Source: Fuchsiella alkaliacetigena
Lineage (GTDB): Bacteria > Bacillota > Halanaerobiia > Halobacteroidales > Acetohalobiaceae
Direction of reading: 5' to 3'
Length of the DNA: 64,000 bases
NCBI RefSeq assembly: GCF_023227765.1
Contig: NZ_JALKBZ010000003.1
Span: 1-64,000 of the forward strand
The notes under the pieces were generated by a model. It had not been told where the DNA came from. It was given only the letters and a program-made list of their open reading frames with translations, and searched no databases. Positions 1 to 7,280 of this stretch are shown here, piece after piece; positions within the stretch are counted from its first letter, which is position 1; each line of letters starts with the position of its first letter. A program made the position numbers and the translations under genes.

Positions 1-68
1 AAAATCAATAAATCAGTAGCAATTATGTCTGGCAAATCAAGTAATTTTGTGATATTATATGATTGCAT
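1..68 (-). CDS. Possible N-terminus of a transposase (ISL3-like), cut by window edge
   Basis: A reading frame starts with ATG at 68 on the minus strand and runs off the left edge after 22 codons (MQSYNITKLLDLPDIIATDL...). An AAAGGAG Shine-Dalgarno sits 9-10 bases upstream, which is good evidence for a real start. The pattern 'IxxLLxLxDI' resembles the first residues of ISL3-family transposases, which fits the accessory character of the next 2 kb. With so few residues the family is a guess. No clear terminal inverted repeat was recognised between 68 and 180. Confidence 0.3.
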   Translation of the reverse strand, partial: MQSYNITKLLDLPDIIATDLLI

Positions 69-320
69 TTGTCCAAGCTCCTTTCTCTATTTTGAGTGTA
101 GTTACTTAAATAATTAGAGAAAGCCTGGTCAAATGCATTTTTATTTTTGAAATTTACATATTTTTCTTCACAACATTAGTCAGAGATCCGATTTTTTTAA
201 ATTTATTTAGATTTAGCTAAATCTGTGCAATGTTTCTGTAATTATAAGCAGGAATAATGTATAGTTTTATTAGTTTTAAAAATGCTAAAATCAAGAATAC
301 TATCATAGCAAGGGATTAGA

Positions 321-358
321 GTATTATGCAACTTTACTGTAATTCTGTTGCATAATAC
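321..358. repeat. 12-bp perfect inverted repeat
   Basis: GTATTATGCAAC (321-332) and GTTGCATAATAC (347-358) are perfect reverse complements around a 14-base spacer. It lies downstream of the minus-strand cassette in otherwise AT-rich, gene-free DNA (69-513). No T-run follows, so it is not a classical terminator on either strand. It could be an operator, a recombination site or a replication-origin hairpin of the cassette. Nothing else was recognised in 69-460. Confidence 0.6.
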
Positions 359-461
359 ATATATTTACAATTTGACTTCTGATATTTCTAGTATTCTGTT
401 ATTTTATTTACCTATAGAATATATTAGTATTATTACATAGTAGTTTAAAAACCACCCTAAA

Positions 462-478
462 CCCTTACTTCGTAAGGG
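462..478 (-). terminator. Small hairpin after the minus-strand cassette
   Basis: CCCTTAC (462-468) pairs with GTAAGGG (472-478) across a three-base loop. It sits 36 bases beyond the stop of the 514-1185 gene, where a terminator for that transcript is expected. The trailing T-tract on the minus strand is weak, so termination efficiency is uncertain. Confidence 0.35.
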
Positions 479-513
479 ATTAAAAGATTTAATTTTTTTA
501 ACGAAATTAAAAA

Positions 514-1185
514 TCAGGGGAAATATTCAGCTTTTGCTGTAATTCTATGGGTTTGACTTTCTGCTATTAAAATAGCTTGCTCTGCTGTACTCTCTTTAAT
601 TTGATCTGCTGACTTAGTTAGAGATACTTGCTGTTCTTCTACTCTATTCTCTTGCTGTTCTACTACTGTTGCACCTATATACTGCTCAAAGTCAAAGTTT
701 CCTGCTGTCCTATGTATTCTGCTTTGATTTATGCAATAGTGAATAGCTTTGACTAATCCTTCTTCTCCATTTTTAATATTCTTAGCGTGGAACAGTTTTT
801 GATCTTGATTAATTTTTTCTAATTCAAGTCCAAACTGATTATTAAACTTTTTGATAAAATATAACCTAGTCTGCTTTGTAATTTGATTTATATTTTTACC
901 TAATGCTATTATATGCAAATGTGATTTTTCTTTGAATTGGCTTTTAATCTTATGTAGTTTATTTCTCTTGCTGCCTTTTCCTGCTGTATTTTCTTTCCCT
1001 CTATACATTAAAGTATCTACTCTATTTATAGGAGCATAGGGAGCTGGAGCTATTAATAAACTACAATTCCAGTTATTCTTTTTAATGTGATATTTCATAG
1101 ACTCTATATAACTATGTGCTGTATTTTCTAGCTCTTTTTCTGATATATTTTTTGGTAGATTGATTGTTAATAATTTCATCTTCAT
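514..1185 (-). CDS. HUH-like replication/mobilisation protein (putative)
   Basis: This 223-residue protein is basic in its first two thirds. Near residue 90 it has 'SHLHIIALG', a histidine-hydrophobic-histidine strand like the metal-binding HUH motif of rolling-circle replication and IS200-type nucleases. About 65 residues later 'AIHYCINQSR' places a conserved-looking tyrosine where a one-tyrosine HUH nuclease would have its catalytic residue. The last 50 residues are glutamine- and glutamate-rich and probably disordered. It is the distal gene of a minus-strand cassette with two small charged proteins and a ribbon-helix-helix protein, a gene set like that of a small plasmid or integrated replicon. 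The start follows a G-rich ribosome site; ATG 1185 and ATG 1179 are both possible. The family is inferred from motifs only, and a non-catalytic relative is possible. Confidence 0.45.
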   Translation of the reverse strand: MKMKLLTINLPKNISEKELENTAHSYIESMKYHIKKNNWNCSLLIAPAPYAPINRVDTLMYRGKENTAGKGSKRNKLHKIKSQFKEKSHLHIIALGKNINQITKQTRLYFIKKFNNQFGLELEKINQDQKLFHAKNIKNGEEGLVKAIHYCINQSRIHRTAGNFDFEQYIGATVVEQQENRVEEQQVSLTKSADQIKESTAEQAILIAESQTHRITAKAEYFP

Positions 1186-1210
1186 CCAACTCCCCCCCCT
1201 TCAATGTAAT

Positions 1211-1292
1211 TGCTTAGAATTAAATATAATCTGTTTTATTGATGTCTGCTTATCCCTATACTAGTCTGAAATTAAAACTGCTTAGAATTAAA
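1211..1292. repeat. 14-bp direct repeat pair in leader of Rep-like gene
   Basis: The sequence TGCTTAGAATTAAA occurs at 1211-1224 and again at 1279-1292, 68 bases apart, in the 130-base gap upstream of the Rep-like gene. Repeats in this position can be iteron-like sites for a replication protein, but two AT-rich copies are weak evidence. Confidence 0.4.
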
Positions 1293-1315
1293 AATAAGCA
1301 GGATTATAGCTACTT

Positions 1316-1498
1316 CTAATCTATTCTTCTACCCCAGTAATCTCTTTTATATATTTTCTTTGGTTTTTCTTTCTGCTTAAATCCCCATCTATCTCTACCT
1401 AATTCTAGCCTATGCCTTACTTTGTTGGCTTCTTTTTTTAATGCTTTTTGTGTACTTGCTATATTTTCAACTTCATTTTTCAACTCATCTATATCCAA
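1316..1498 (-). CDS. Small charged hypothetical protein
   Basis: This 60-residue protein starts with TTG at 1498, directly behind a strong GGAGGTGA ribosome site. It begins one base after the stop codon of the upstream gene (1500-1874), so the two are probably translationally coupled. The N-terminal 30 residues are a helical, coiled-coil-like segment (DELKNEVENI...). The C-terminal half is rich in Lys, Arg, Trp and Tyr (GRDRWGFKQKEKPKK), suggesting nucleic-acid contact. No family was recognised. Its place before the HUH-like gene suggests an accessory role in the same cassette. Confidence 0.55.
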   Translation of the reverse strand: MDIDELKNEVENIASTQKALKKEANKVRHRLELGRDRWGFKQKEKPKKIYKRDYWGRRID

Positions 1499-1499
1499 A

Positions 1500-1874
1500 C
1501 TAAGTCACCTCCTGTACTTCTATTTTTACATATTTTTTCAATTCTTCTTCTACTTCTGCTATTTTTTCTTTCAGTTCTGGTAGTTCTTTTTCTAGTTCCT
1601 CTACTTTCTCAAAGTCATGCTGATTATTTGCTATAGTTTTCTTGATATTTTCAAGCTGTTTTTGATACATTTTTTGCTTTTGATGTTGAGGATTCTTGCT
1701 ATGTTTTTCTGCTCTTTTCTTTGTTCTAATCCACTTCAAAGTTCTTCGCTTGGTGTATTTGAATTCTTCTTTTTTGGTCTGATATTCCTGTTCTAGCTTT
1801 TCTTTTTCAGTCAAAAGGTCAGCTACTTCTTGTTGATCTACTAGTATTTCTTTTGATATATACAGTTTGATCAC
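1500..1874 (-). CDS. Coiled-coil hypothetical protein of the accessory cassette
   Basis: This 124-residue protein is almost entirely charged helix. Residues 12-45 and 70-118 are rich in Glu and Lys with hydrophobic residues at heptad-like spacing, as in a coiled coil. A basic patch 'KYTKRRTLKWIRTKKRAEKH' near residues 40-58 could bind nucleic acid. It starts at ATG 1874, about 135 bases after the ribbon-helix-helix gene, and its stop touches the next gene. No enzymatic motif is visible and no family was recognised. It probably belongs to the same transcript as its neighbours. Confidence 0.55.
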   Translation of the reverse strand: MIKLYISKEILVDQQEVADLLTEKEKLEQEYQTKKEEFKYTKRRTLKWIRTKKRAEKHSKNPQHQKQKMYQKQLENIKKTIANNQHDFEKVEELEKELPELKEKIAEVEEELKKYVKIEVQEVT

Positions 1875-2007
1875 TCCTATAAAATAGTTTTAGCTGGAGA
1901 ATATCATACCCCCAGCTATTAACAAGTCATCTATATAAACTCCTAAAAGAGAGGGAAGATAGTAGGCGGAGGTGTAGTGACCTACTATCTATCAGAAATA
2001 GCTAAAA

Positions 2008-2139
2008 TCAGTCATTGATATAGTTCAGCACCAAATCCCTGACAACTGTAGATATATTTTCATTCTCTGGAATTTCATCTAATAGTTTTTTCTTAGTTTG
2101 AGGAGATACTCTGACAACTATGTTTTTTGATAGTTTCAT
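2008..2139 (-). CDS. Ribbon-helix-helix (CopG/Arc-like) small protein
   Basis: This 43-residue frame starts with ATG at 2139 and ends with TGA at 2008-2010; a GGAGAG ribosome site lies about 6 bases upstream. The protein begins MKLSKNIVVRVSPQTKKKLL and continues DEIPENENISTVVRDLVLNY. A basic beta-strand (NIVVRVS) is followed by a helix, a turn and a second helix containing 'STVVRDLV', the ribbon-helix-helix pattern of plasmid copy-control and antitoxin proteins. It is the first gene of the minus-strand cassette, so it probably autoregulates the operon or controls copy number. The fold call is good; the role is inferred. Confidence 0.65.
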   Translation of the reverse strand: MKLSKNIVVRVSPQTKKKLLDEIPENENISTVVRDLVLNYIND

Positions 2140-2577
2140 TTTTTCACTCTCCTTTTTTAGTTGATTTTTACGATTTTTATGACCTTCATTATGTTATACT
2201 ACTTTTTCACCAAATCTGTAAACCTTAAAAGTAAAACTTTTTTAATTTTTTTCTAAATCCAAAAATTATGATAGATTTTTTAGCATCTAACCCTTAGCTA
2301 TTTTAAATAAAATAAGGGGCGGGGGATTAGAAAAAGTTAAACAAAGTGCCGGAGTTTGGTGTTAAATCTTTACTCTTTACTTTCATATTTTAAGCATATA
2401 GTAAGGCTATTCACCCCATATAGTATATTTTTATTTTTAAAATCGTAGTAATAATCGTAGTAATCTTATCTCAAATTACTTGAACTTAACTAAAAATAAA
2501 TTCAAAAGGAAACTGCTATAATCACTATCATATCAAGGATTATTAAAGTTTTTAAAAATAATTAAAAATCTAAAACT
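2140..2577. other. Gene-free AT-rich spacer between cassette and pst operon
   Basis: I see no convincing gene here on either strand. It should contain the promoter of the minus-strand cassette, but no clear -35/-10 pair was found. A 12-base tandem duplication (AATCGTAGTAAT twice, 2441-2464) is the only distinct repeat. A G-rich tract lies near 2316-2326. Confidence 0.5.
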
Positions 2578-2631
2578 TTAACATAATTTTAACATAGTTT
2601 TAACCTAACTGTAATAGAGAACTGTTACAAT
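2578..2631 (+). promoter_or_regulatory. Pho box array and promoter of pstS
   Basis: TTAACA (2578-2583), TTAACA (2589-2594) and TTAACC (2600-2605) recur at exactly 11-base steps, with a degenerate fourth unit GTAATA at 2611-2616. This is the direct-repeat arrangement bound by PhoP in Bacillus-type Pho regulons (TTAACA units with about 5-base spacers). A likely -10, TACAAT (2626-2631), follows 10 bases after the array with no good -35, as expected for an activator-dependent promoter. It lies 45 bases before pstS. A PhoP/PhoR-like pair is encoded at 38107-40567. Confidence 0.8.
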
Positions 2632-2675
2632 TGATTCGTATTAAAAAATAAGGTAATTAAAATAGGAGGAGAAAG

Positions 2676-3593
2676 ATGATTAATTTATTTAGCAAAAAAG
2701 CAGTTGTATTATTAGTGATGTTGCTTACTTTTAGTTTGATAGCCGTAGGTTGTGGTGGTGGAGACGAGGTAACAGGAAATATTGAAGTTAGAGGTTCAGA
2801 TACAATGGTTAACTTAGGACAGAGCTTAGCAGAAGCTTATATGGAAGAACAGACAGGGGTAGCAGTTTCAGTAACTGGTGGTGGCTCTGGAACAGGAATT
2901 GCAGCTTTAATAGATGACCGAGTCGATATAGCTAACGTTTCCCGTGCTATGAGTGAATCGGAGATTGAACAGGCCAATAATAATAATGTTGATCCTTTTG
3001 AAGTGGTAATCGGTATGGATGGACTGGCTGTTTTTGCTAATCAAGACTTGGGAATAGAAGAGTTAACTATGGATGAAGTAGGGGCTATATTTAGAGGTGA
3101 GATTACTAATTGGTCAGAGGTAGGCGGGCCCGATGCTGAAATTTCAATGTATGGTCGGCAGAGTAACTCCGGCACTTATGTTTTCTTTAGAGATAATGTA
3201 TTAGGAGATGATTTCTCTGACGATGTAAGAAGAATGAACGGTACGGCGCAGATAGTAGAAGGAGTTAGAAGTGATAATCGGGCTATTGGTTACGGTGGGA
3301 TTGGTTATACAGTGGATTCTAATAATGAAGTTGAAGATGGACTGACTGTGATTAGTATAGCTTTAGATGAAGACTCTGAATATGCTACTCCTCTAGAGCC
3401 GGAAAATGTAGAAACAGGTGAGTATCCCATTGCTAGACCTTTATATAACTACTTTAATGGTCAGCCTGAAGGAGCACAGTTGGACTATATAGAGTTTATT
3501 TTAAGTGAGGCTGGTCAAGAAGTAGCAGTTAGCACTGGTTTTTATCCGGTAAGTCCTGAGTATCAAGAGTTTAATGCTGAACAGCTTCAATAA
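2676..3593 (+). CDS. pstS: Phosphate ABC transporter substrate-binding lipoprotein PstS
   Basis: This 305-residue lipoprotein captures orthophosphate outside the inner membrane and delivers it to PstCA. It has a basic N-terminus, a hydrophobic stretch and the lipobox 'IAVGCGGG', with the lipidated Cys near residue 26. The mature part has the PstS fold: 'VRGSDTMVNLGQSLAEAY' at the start, 'VTGGGSGTGIAAL' (phosphate loop) near residue 66, and 'YGRQSNSGTYVFFRD' near 165. The acidic composition suits a halophile. It is the first gene of pstSCAB-phoU behind a Pho box, with an AGGAGGAG ribosome site. A hairpin after the gene probably lets it be expressed above the membrane subunits. Confidence 0.95.
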   Translation: MINLFSKKAVVLLVMLLTFSLIAVGCGGGDEVTGNIEVRGSDTMVNLGQSLAEAYMEEQTGVAVSVTGGGSGTGIAALIDDRVDIANVSRAMSESEIEQANNNNVDPFEVVIGMDGLAVFANQDLGIEELTMDEVGAIFRGEITNWSEVGGPDAEISMYGRQSNSGTYVFFRDNVLGDDFSDDVRRMNGTAQIVEGVRSDNRAIGYGGIGYTVDSNNEVEDGLTVISIALDEDSEYATPLEPENVETGEYPIARPLYNYFNGQPEGAQLDYIEFILSEAGQEVAVSTGFYPVSPEYQEFNAEQLQ

Positions 3594-3614
3594 TAAGCAA
3601 AGTTTAAAGTCATT

Positions 3615-3650
3615 ATCAGCTCCAAAATGTATTTTATTTTTGGAGCTGAT
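3615..3650 (+). terminator. Intercistronic hairpin between pstS and pstC
   Basis: ATCAGCTCCAAAA (3615-3627) pairs perfectly with TTTTGGAGCTGAT (3638-3650) around a 10-base loop. No strong T-run follows at once, so it more likely acts as a partial terminator or a 3' stabiliser. Either would raise pstS mRNA relative to pstCAB. Confidence 0.7.
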
Positions 3651-3705
3651 TAAAGCTTGTTTTTGAATTTAATTATTAATTGCACTTCACAGGGAGGGAT
3701 TTATC

Positions 3706-4632
3706 TTGACTGATCTTAGACTAGAACAGGAAGAAATTGAAATATCTAAGAAAGATAAGTTAACTAAGTATAAAGAAAAAGGGCTAAAGATCTTTTTTCT
3801 TCTAAATGGCATTTTGGCTATTATAGTTTTAGCAGGAATCTTTTATCTATTATTAAGTGAAGGCTTACCTACCTTTGAAGAGGTAAGTATTAGAGAATTT
3901 TTTACTTCTTTTAGGTGGAACCCTACTTCTCGTAATCCAGGCTATGGAATTCTTAGCTTGGTAATCAGTACTTTAGCGGTTACTATAGGGGCTTTGCTCT
4001 TTTCTGTGCCGGTAGGAATAGCCGCCGCCGCTTACTTAGCTGAGGTAGCCAGACCAAAAGAAAGAGAGATTTTAAAACCAGTTATTGAGATTTTAGCTAG
4101 TATTCCCTCAGTGGTAATTGGTTTTTTGGGAATAGTTTTATTGGGCCCTATTATTGCTAGAACCTTCGGTTTAAGTAACGGCTTAAATGTAATCAATGGT
4201 TCTATTCTCTTAGGAGTAATGGCCTTACCGACGATTATCAGTATCTCTGAAGATGCTATTTCGGCAGTACCTAAAGAGTATAAAGAGGCTTCTTTAGCTT
4301 TGGGTACTAATAGATGGCATACTTTAGTTAAGGTAACTATTCCCGCTGCTTTATCAGGGATTACAGCAGCCATAATGCTGGGGATGGGTCGAGCTATTGG
4401 TGAAACTATGGCCGTTTTAATGGCTACCGGAAATGCGCCGGCAGTACCTAGAAGTATTTTTTCTTCAATTAGAACTATGACTGCTACTATTGCTATTGAG
4501 TTAGGAGAAGTGCCCTTTAATACTACTCACTACCATTCTTTATTTGCAATTGGAGCAGTATTATTTGTAATGACTTTTCTGGTAAACTTAGTATCCGACT
4601 TGGTTCTCCATAAGTATGGGGAGGGTGAATAA
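3706..4632 (+). CDS. pstC: Phosphate ABC transporter permease PstC
   Basis: This 308-residue inner-membrane subunit forms half of the phosphate channel. Six hydrophobic segments are visible, the first near residues 27-50. The cytoplasmic coupling loop 'EDAISAVPKEYKEASLALGTNRWHT' (the EAA motif that docks on PstB) is near residues 185-208. The TTG start at 3706 is 8 bases after GGGAGGG. It overlaps pstA by one base (TAATG), so translation is probably coupled. Length and motifs are typical of PstC. Confidence 0.95.
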   Translation: MTDLRLEQEEIEISKKDKLTKYKEKGLKIFFLLNGILAIIVLAGIFYLLLSEGLPTFEEVSIREFFTSFRWNPTSRNPGYGILSLVISTLAVTIGALLFSVPVGIAAAAYLAEVARPKEREILKPVIEILASIPSVVIGFLGIVLLGPIIARTFGLSNGLNVINGSILLGVMALPTIISISEDAISAVPKEYKEASLALGTNRWHTLVKVTIPAALSGITAAIMLGMGRAIGETMAVLMATGNAPAVPRSIFSSIRTMTATIAIELGEVPFNTTHYHSLFAIGAVLFVMTFLVNLVSDLVLHKYGEGE

Positions 4633-5483
4633 TGACAGATAACTTGAAACAGAAATTAGGTTTTGGAATTTTACGCTTATCGACGTGGTTAATTCTATTT
4701 ATTTTATTTATTATTCTCTATGATATTATTTCTAAAGGAATAGGAGTAATCAGTTGGGAGTTCTTAACTACTGCTCCTAGAAGTGGAATGACTGAAGGAG
4801 GAATTTGGCCAGCAGTTATTGGTACGGTTCTGGTAACTATGATTACTGCTCTTTTTGCGGTACCGATTGGTGTTTTTGCAGCTATTTATTTAAATGAATA
4901 TGCCTCACAAGGCAAGCTGACTAGAACAATTAGGATGGCTATTCGTAACTTAGCCGGAGTTCCTTCAATAGTCTATGGACTATTTGGTCTGGCTCTTTTT
5001 GTTAAAAACTTAGGCTTAGGAACTTCAGTATTATCGGCAGGTTTAACTTTAGGACTACTGACTTTACCAGTCACTATTACTGCTAGTGAAGAGGCTTTGA
5101 AATCAGTACCTAACTCATATCGACATGGCTCCTTAGCTTTAGGTGTTTCTAAATGGCATACTATTCGCCATAATGTACTTCCAAATGCTATTCCCGGGAT
5201 TTTAACCGGAGCAATCTTAGGACTATCTAGAGCAGCTGGAGAGACGGCCCCGATTCTCTTTACTGGAGCAGCCTTCTTTTTGCCTAGAATACCAGACTCT
5301 TTAGGTAGTCAGTTTATGGCTTTACCTTACCACCTGTATATACTATCTACTCAGCACCATAGTATAGGTGTGGTTAGACCTATTGCTTACGGAACTGCTT
5401 TTGTGTTAATAGTTTTAGTTTTGATCTTAAACCTAGTAGCGATCTTTATTCGTTATCGATTTAGAAAAAATCTCAGCAAATAA
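4632..5483 (+). CDS. pstA: Phosphate ABC transporter permease PstA
   Basis: This 283-residue membrane protein is the second half of the phosphate permease. It has six predicted membrane spans and the EAA-type loop 'SEEALKSVPNSYRHGSLALGVSKWHT' near residues 152-176. The PstA hallmark 'SRAAGETAPILFTGAA' follows near residue 200. Its ATG overlaps the pstC stop codon. It pairs with PstC and is energised by PstB. Confidence 0.95.
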   Translation: MTDNLKQKLGFGILRLSTWLILFILFIILYDIISKGIGVISWEFLTTAPRSGMTEGGIWPAVIGTVLVTMITALFAVPIGVFAAIYLNEYASQGKLTRTIRMAIRNLAGVPSIVYGLFGLALFVKNLGLGTSVLSAGLTLGLLTLPVTITASEEALKSVPNSYRHGSLALGVSKWHTIRHNVLPNAIPGILTGAILGLSRAAGETAPILFTGAAFFLPRIPDSLGSQFMALPYHLYILSTQHHSIGVVRPIAYGTAFVLIVLVLILNLVAIFIRYRFRKNLSK

Positions 5484-5508
5484 ATACCGTTTAAGGAGGT
5501 AACTATTG

Positions 5509-6276
5509 ATGCTTCAAAATAGCAAAGAAAAGATTGTAATTAAGGACTTAAACTTCTTTTATAATGATTTTCAAGCTTTGAAAAATATTGATTTAAAAGT
5601 ACCGGCTGAAAAAATAACAGCTTTAATTGGCCCCTCAGGCTGTGGTAAGTCTACTTTTTTGAGAACTCTTAATAGGATGAACGATTTGATTGACTGCACT
5701 AAAGTAAAAGGAGAGGTATTAATTGATGGGCATAATATTTATCAAAAAGGTTTGGATGTAGTAGAACTGCGTAAGCAGATCGGCATGGTCTTTCAAGATC
5801 CTAATCCTTTTCCTAAATCAATTTATGATAATGTTGCTTACGGGCCTAAAGCACACGGAATAAAGAATAAAGAAGTGCTTGATCAAATTGTAGAAGACAG
5901 TCTGAAAGCAGCAGCTTTATGGGATGAGGTTAAAGATAGATTAGATAAATCGGCTATGGATATTTCCGGCGGACAGCAGCAAAGACTATGTATTGCTCGA
6001 GCTTTAGCAGTAAATCCTGATATTTTATTAATGGATGAGCCTACTTCAGCTTTAGATCCCATTGCTACGGCTAAGATTGAAGAACTAATTAAAGATTTAA
6101 AGGAAGATTACACTATTGTAATTGTAACTCACAGTATGCAACAGGCAGCTCGCGTTTCCGATTATACTGCCTTTTTCTTATTGGGAGAAGTAATAGAACA
6201 CGGGCCTACCGAAAAGATATTTGAAAGACCAGCAGATGAACGAACTGAGGACTACATTACGGGTCGTTTTGGTTAA
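5509..6276 (+). CDS. pstB: Phosphate ABC transporter ATPase PstB
   Basis: This 255-residue cytoplasmic ATPase drives phosphate import. It has Walker A GPSGCGKS (residues 41-48), the Q-loop '[13 protein letters not shown]', signature SGGQQQRL near residue 152 and Walker [14 protein letters not shown] near 172. The insertion '[21 protein letters not shown]' after Walker A is characteristic of PstB and separates it from other ABC ATPases. ATG 5509 was chosen because AAGGAGG lies about 11 bases upstream; a TTG three bases earlier is also open. Confidence 0.95.
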   Translation: MLQNSKEKIVIKDLNFFYNDFQALKNIDLKVPAEKITALIGPSGCGKSTFLRTLNRMNDLIDCTKVKGEVLIDGHNIYQKGLDVVELRKQIGMVFQDPNPFPKSIYDNVAYGPKAHGIKNKEVLDQIVEDSLKAAALWDEVKDRLDKSAMDISGGQQQRLCIARALAVNPDILLMDEPTSALDPIATAKIEELIKDLKEDYTIVIVTHSMQQAARVSDYTAFFLLGEVIEHGPTEKIFERPADERTEDYITGRFG

Positions 6277-6313
6277 TGCTGATTATTAAAGAATAAAAGA
6301 GGAGTGAAATTCT

Positions 6314-6964
6314 ATGGTCAGAAATAATTTTGATCAGGAGTTGGAAGACTTAAAACAAGACTTATTAAAGATGGGGAGCATGGTAGAAGAGGCTATTTAT
6401 AAAGCAGTTACTTCTTTAAAAGAACAGGATGTAGAGTTAGCTAAAGAGGTAATGACTGAAGATGATCAAATCGATGAGTGTGAGATAGAGATTGAAAAGA
6501 AATGTATTCGCTTAATTGCTTTACAGCAGCCGGTGGCTCGTGACTTAAGAACTATCGGTATGATTTCTAAGATAATTACCGACTTAGAAAGAATGGGTGA
6601 TTATTCCTTTAATATTGCCAAGATAACTATTACTATAGCTGATAAGCCTTTAATTAAACCTTTGATTGATATTCCTAAAATGACTGAAATCACCAGAGAG
6701 ATGGTTAAGGAATGTCTTGATGCTTTTGTTAATTTAGATATTGAAAAGGCTGAAAAGGTAGCTAAGATGGATGAGAAAGTAGATGAGTTTGATGATCAGA
6801 TTTTAAGAGAACTATTAACTTATATGATGGAAGACCCTTCCACTATTTCTCAAGCTACCTGTCTGATATTTGCTAGTAGATATTTAGAAAGAATTGCTGA
6901 TCATACTACTAATATCTGCGAAAGAATTATTTATATGGTAACTGGAGAGAGGGTTAGTTTTTAG
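6314..6964 (+). CDS. phoU: Phosphate-signalling protein PhoU
   Basis: This 216-residue cytoplasmic protein has two repeats of a three-helix bundle. Each carries a PhoU metal-site motif, 'RDLRTIGMISKIITDLERMGDY' near residues 75-96 and 'RYLERIADHTTNICE' near 193-207. PhoU links the state of the Pst transporter to the PhoR kinase and represses the Pho response when phosphate is plentiful. It closes the pstSCAB-phoU operon, with an AGAGGAG ribosome site 38 bases after pstB. Confidence 0.95.
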   Translation: MVRNNFDQELEDLKQDLLKMGSMVEEAIYKAVTSLKEQDVELAKEVMTEDDQIDECEIEIEKKCIRLIALQQPVARDLRTIGMISKIITDLERMGDYSFNIAKITITIADKPLIKPLIDIPKMTEITREMVKECLDAFVNLDIEKAEKVAKMDEKVDEFDDQILRELLTYMMEDPSTISQATCLIFASRYLERIADHTTNICERIIYMVTGERVSF

Positions 6965-6973
6965 TAATAATAT

Positions 6974-7002
6974 TTGACATTATGAACAAAATAACTTATA
7001 AT
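6974..7002 (+). promoter_or_regulatory. Sigma-A type promoter of the mod operon
   Basis: TTGACA (6974-6979) and TATAAT (6997-7002) are both perfect consensus and are separated by 17 bases. The promoter begins 9 bases after the phoU stop and lies about 90 bases upstream of the riboswitch. A strong constitutive promoter is what one expects when control is left to an RNA switch. Confidence 0.9.
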
Positions 7003-7089
7003 ACTTAGTAGATTGGACTTATAATTAGAATTATCTAAAGGAAGTTCCATTTAAAATCAAATATTTTATTGTTTCATCTTCGAATTAAA

Positions 7090-7190
7090 TTGCCTACGGA
7101 TATAGGTCTAAGGTGGTTTAAATGCGCTAGGGTGGATTGAGAAATCAGTTCACCTCCCGATAGATTTGGAAAGGAGATGTTTTTAGGTGC
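7090..7190 (+). ncRNA. Molybdenum/tungsten cofactor (Moco/Tuco) riboswitch
   Basis: The leader contains the core of the Moco RNA motif: CACCTCCCGAT (7151-7161) followed by TTTGGAAAGGAGATG (7165-7179). This matches the 'CCTCCCGTATCTGGAAAGG' core I recall from the E. coli moaA leader. GGTG/CACC (7131-7134 with 7151-7154) and GATT/AATC (7135-7138 with 7143-7146) form the hairpin before the core. The outer stem is approximate, near 7091-7096 with 7184-7190. It is followed by an intrinsic terminator and then modABC, so cofactor binding would shut off metal uptake. Whether it prefers Moco or the tungsten form cannot be read from the sequence. Confidence 0.82.
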
Positions 7191-7213
7191 TTTTTTGAGT
7201 GCCATTGTTTATT

Positions 7214-7255
7214 AAGATATCCCTTTTTAGATCTAGGGATATCTTTTATTTTTTT
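7214..7255 (+). terminator. Terminator controlled by the Moco/Tuco riboswitch
   Basis: AAGATATCCCT (7214-7224) pairs perfectly with AGGGATATCTT (7235-7245), followed by a T-rich tract to 7255. It lies between the riboswitch core and the modA ribosome site, the expected position of an expression-platform terminator. Confidence 0.88.
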
Positions 7256-7280
7256 AAAATTAAGAAAGGGGTTGAAAGTT

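Noticed and set aside
1448-1636. Plus-strand open frame rich in Leu and Phe opposite the coiled-coil genes
   Set aside because: It is the antisense shadow of Glu/Lys-rich minus-strand genes that have good ribosome sites.
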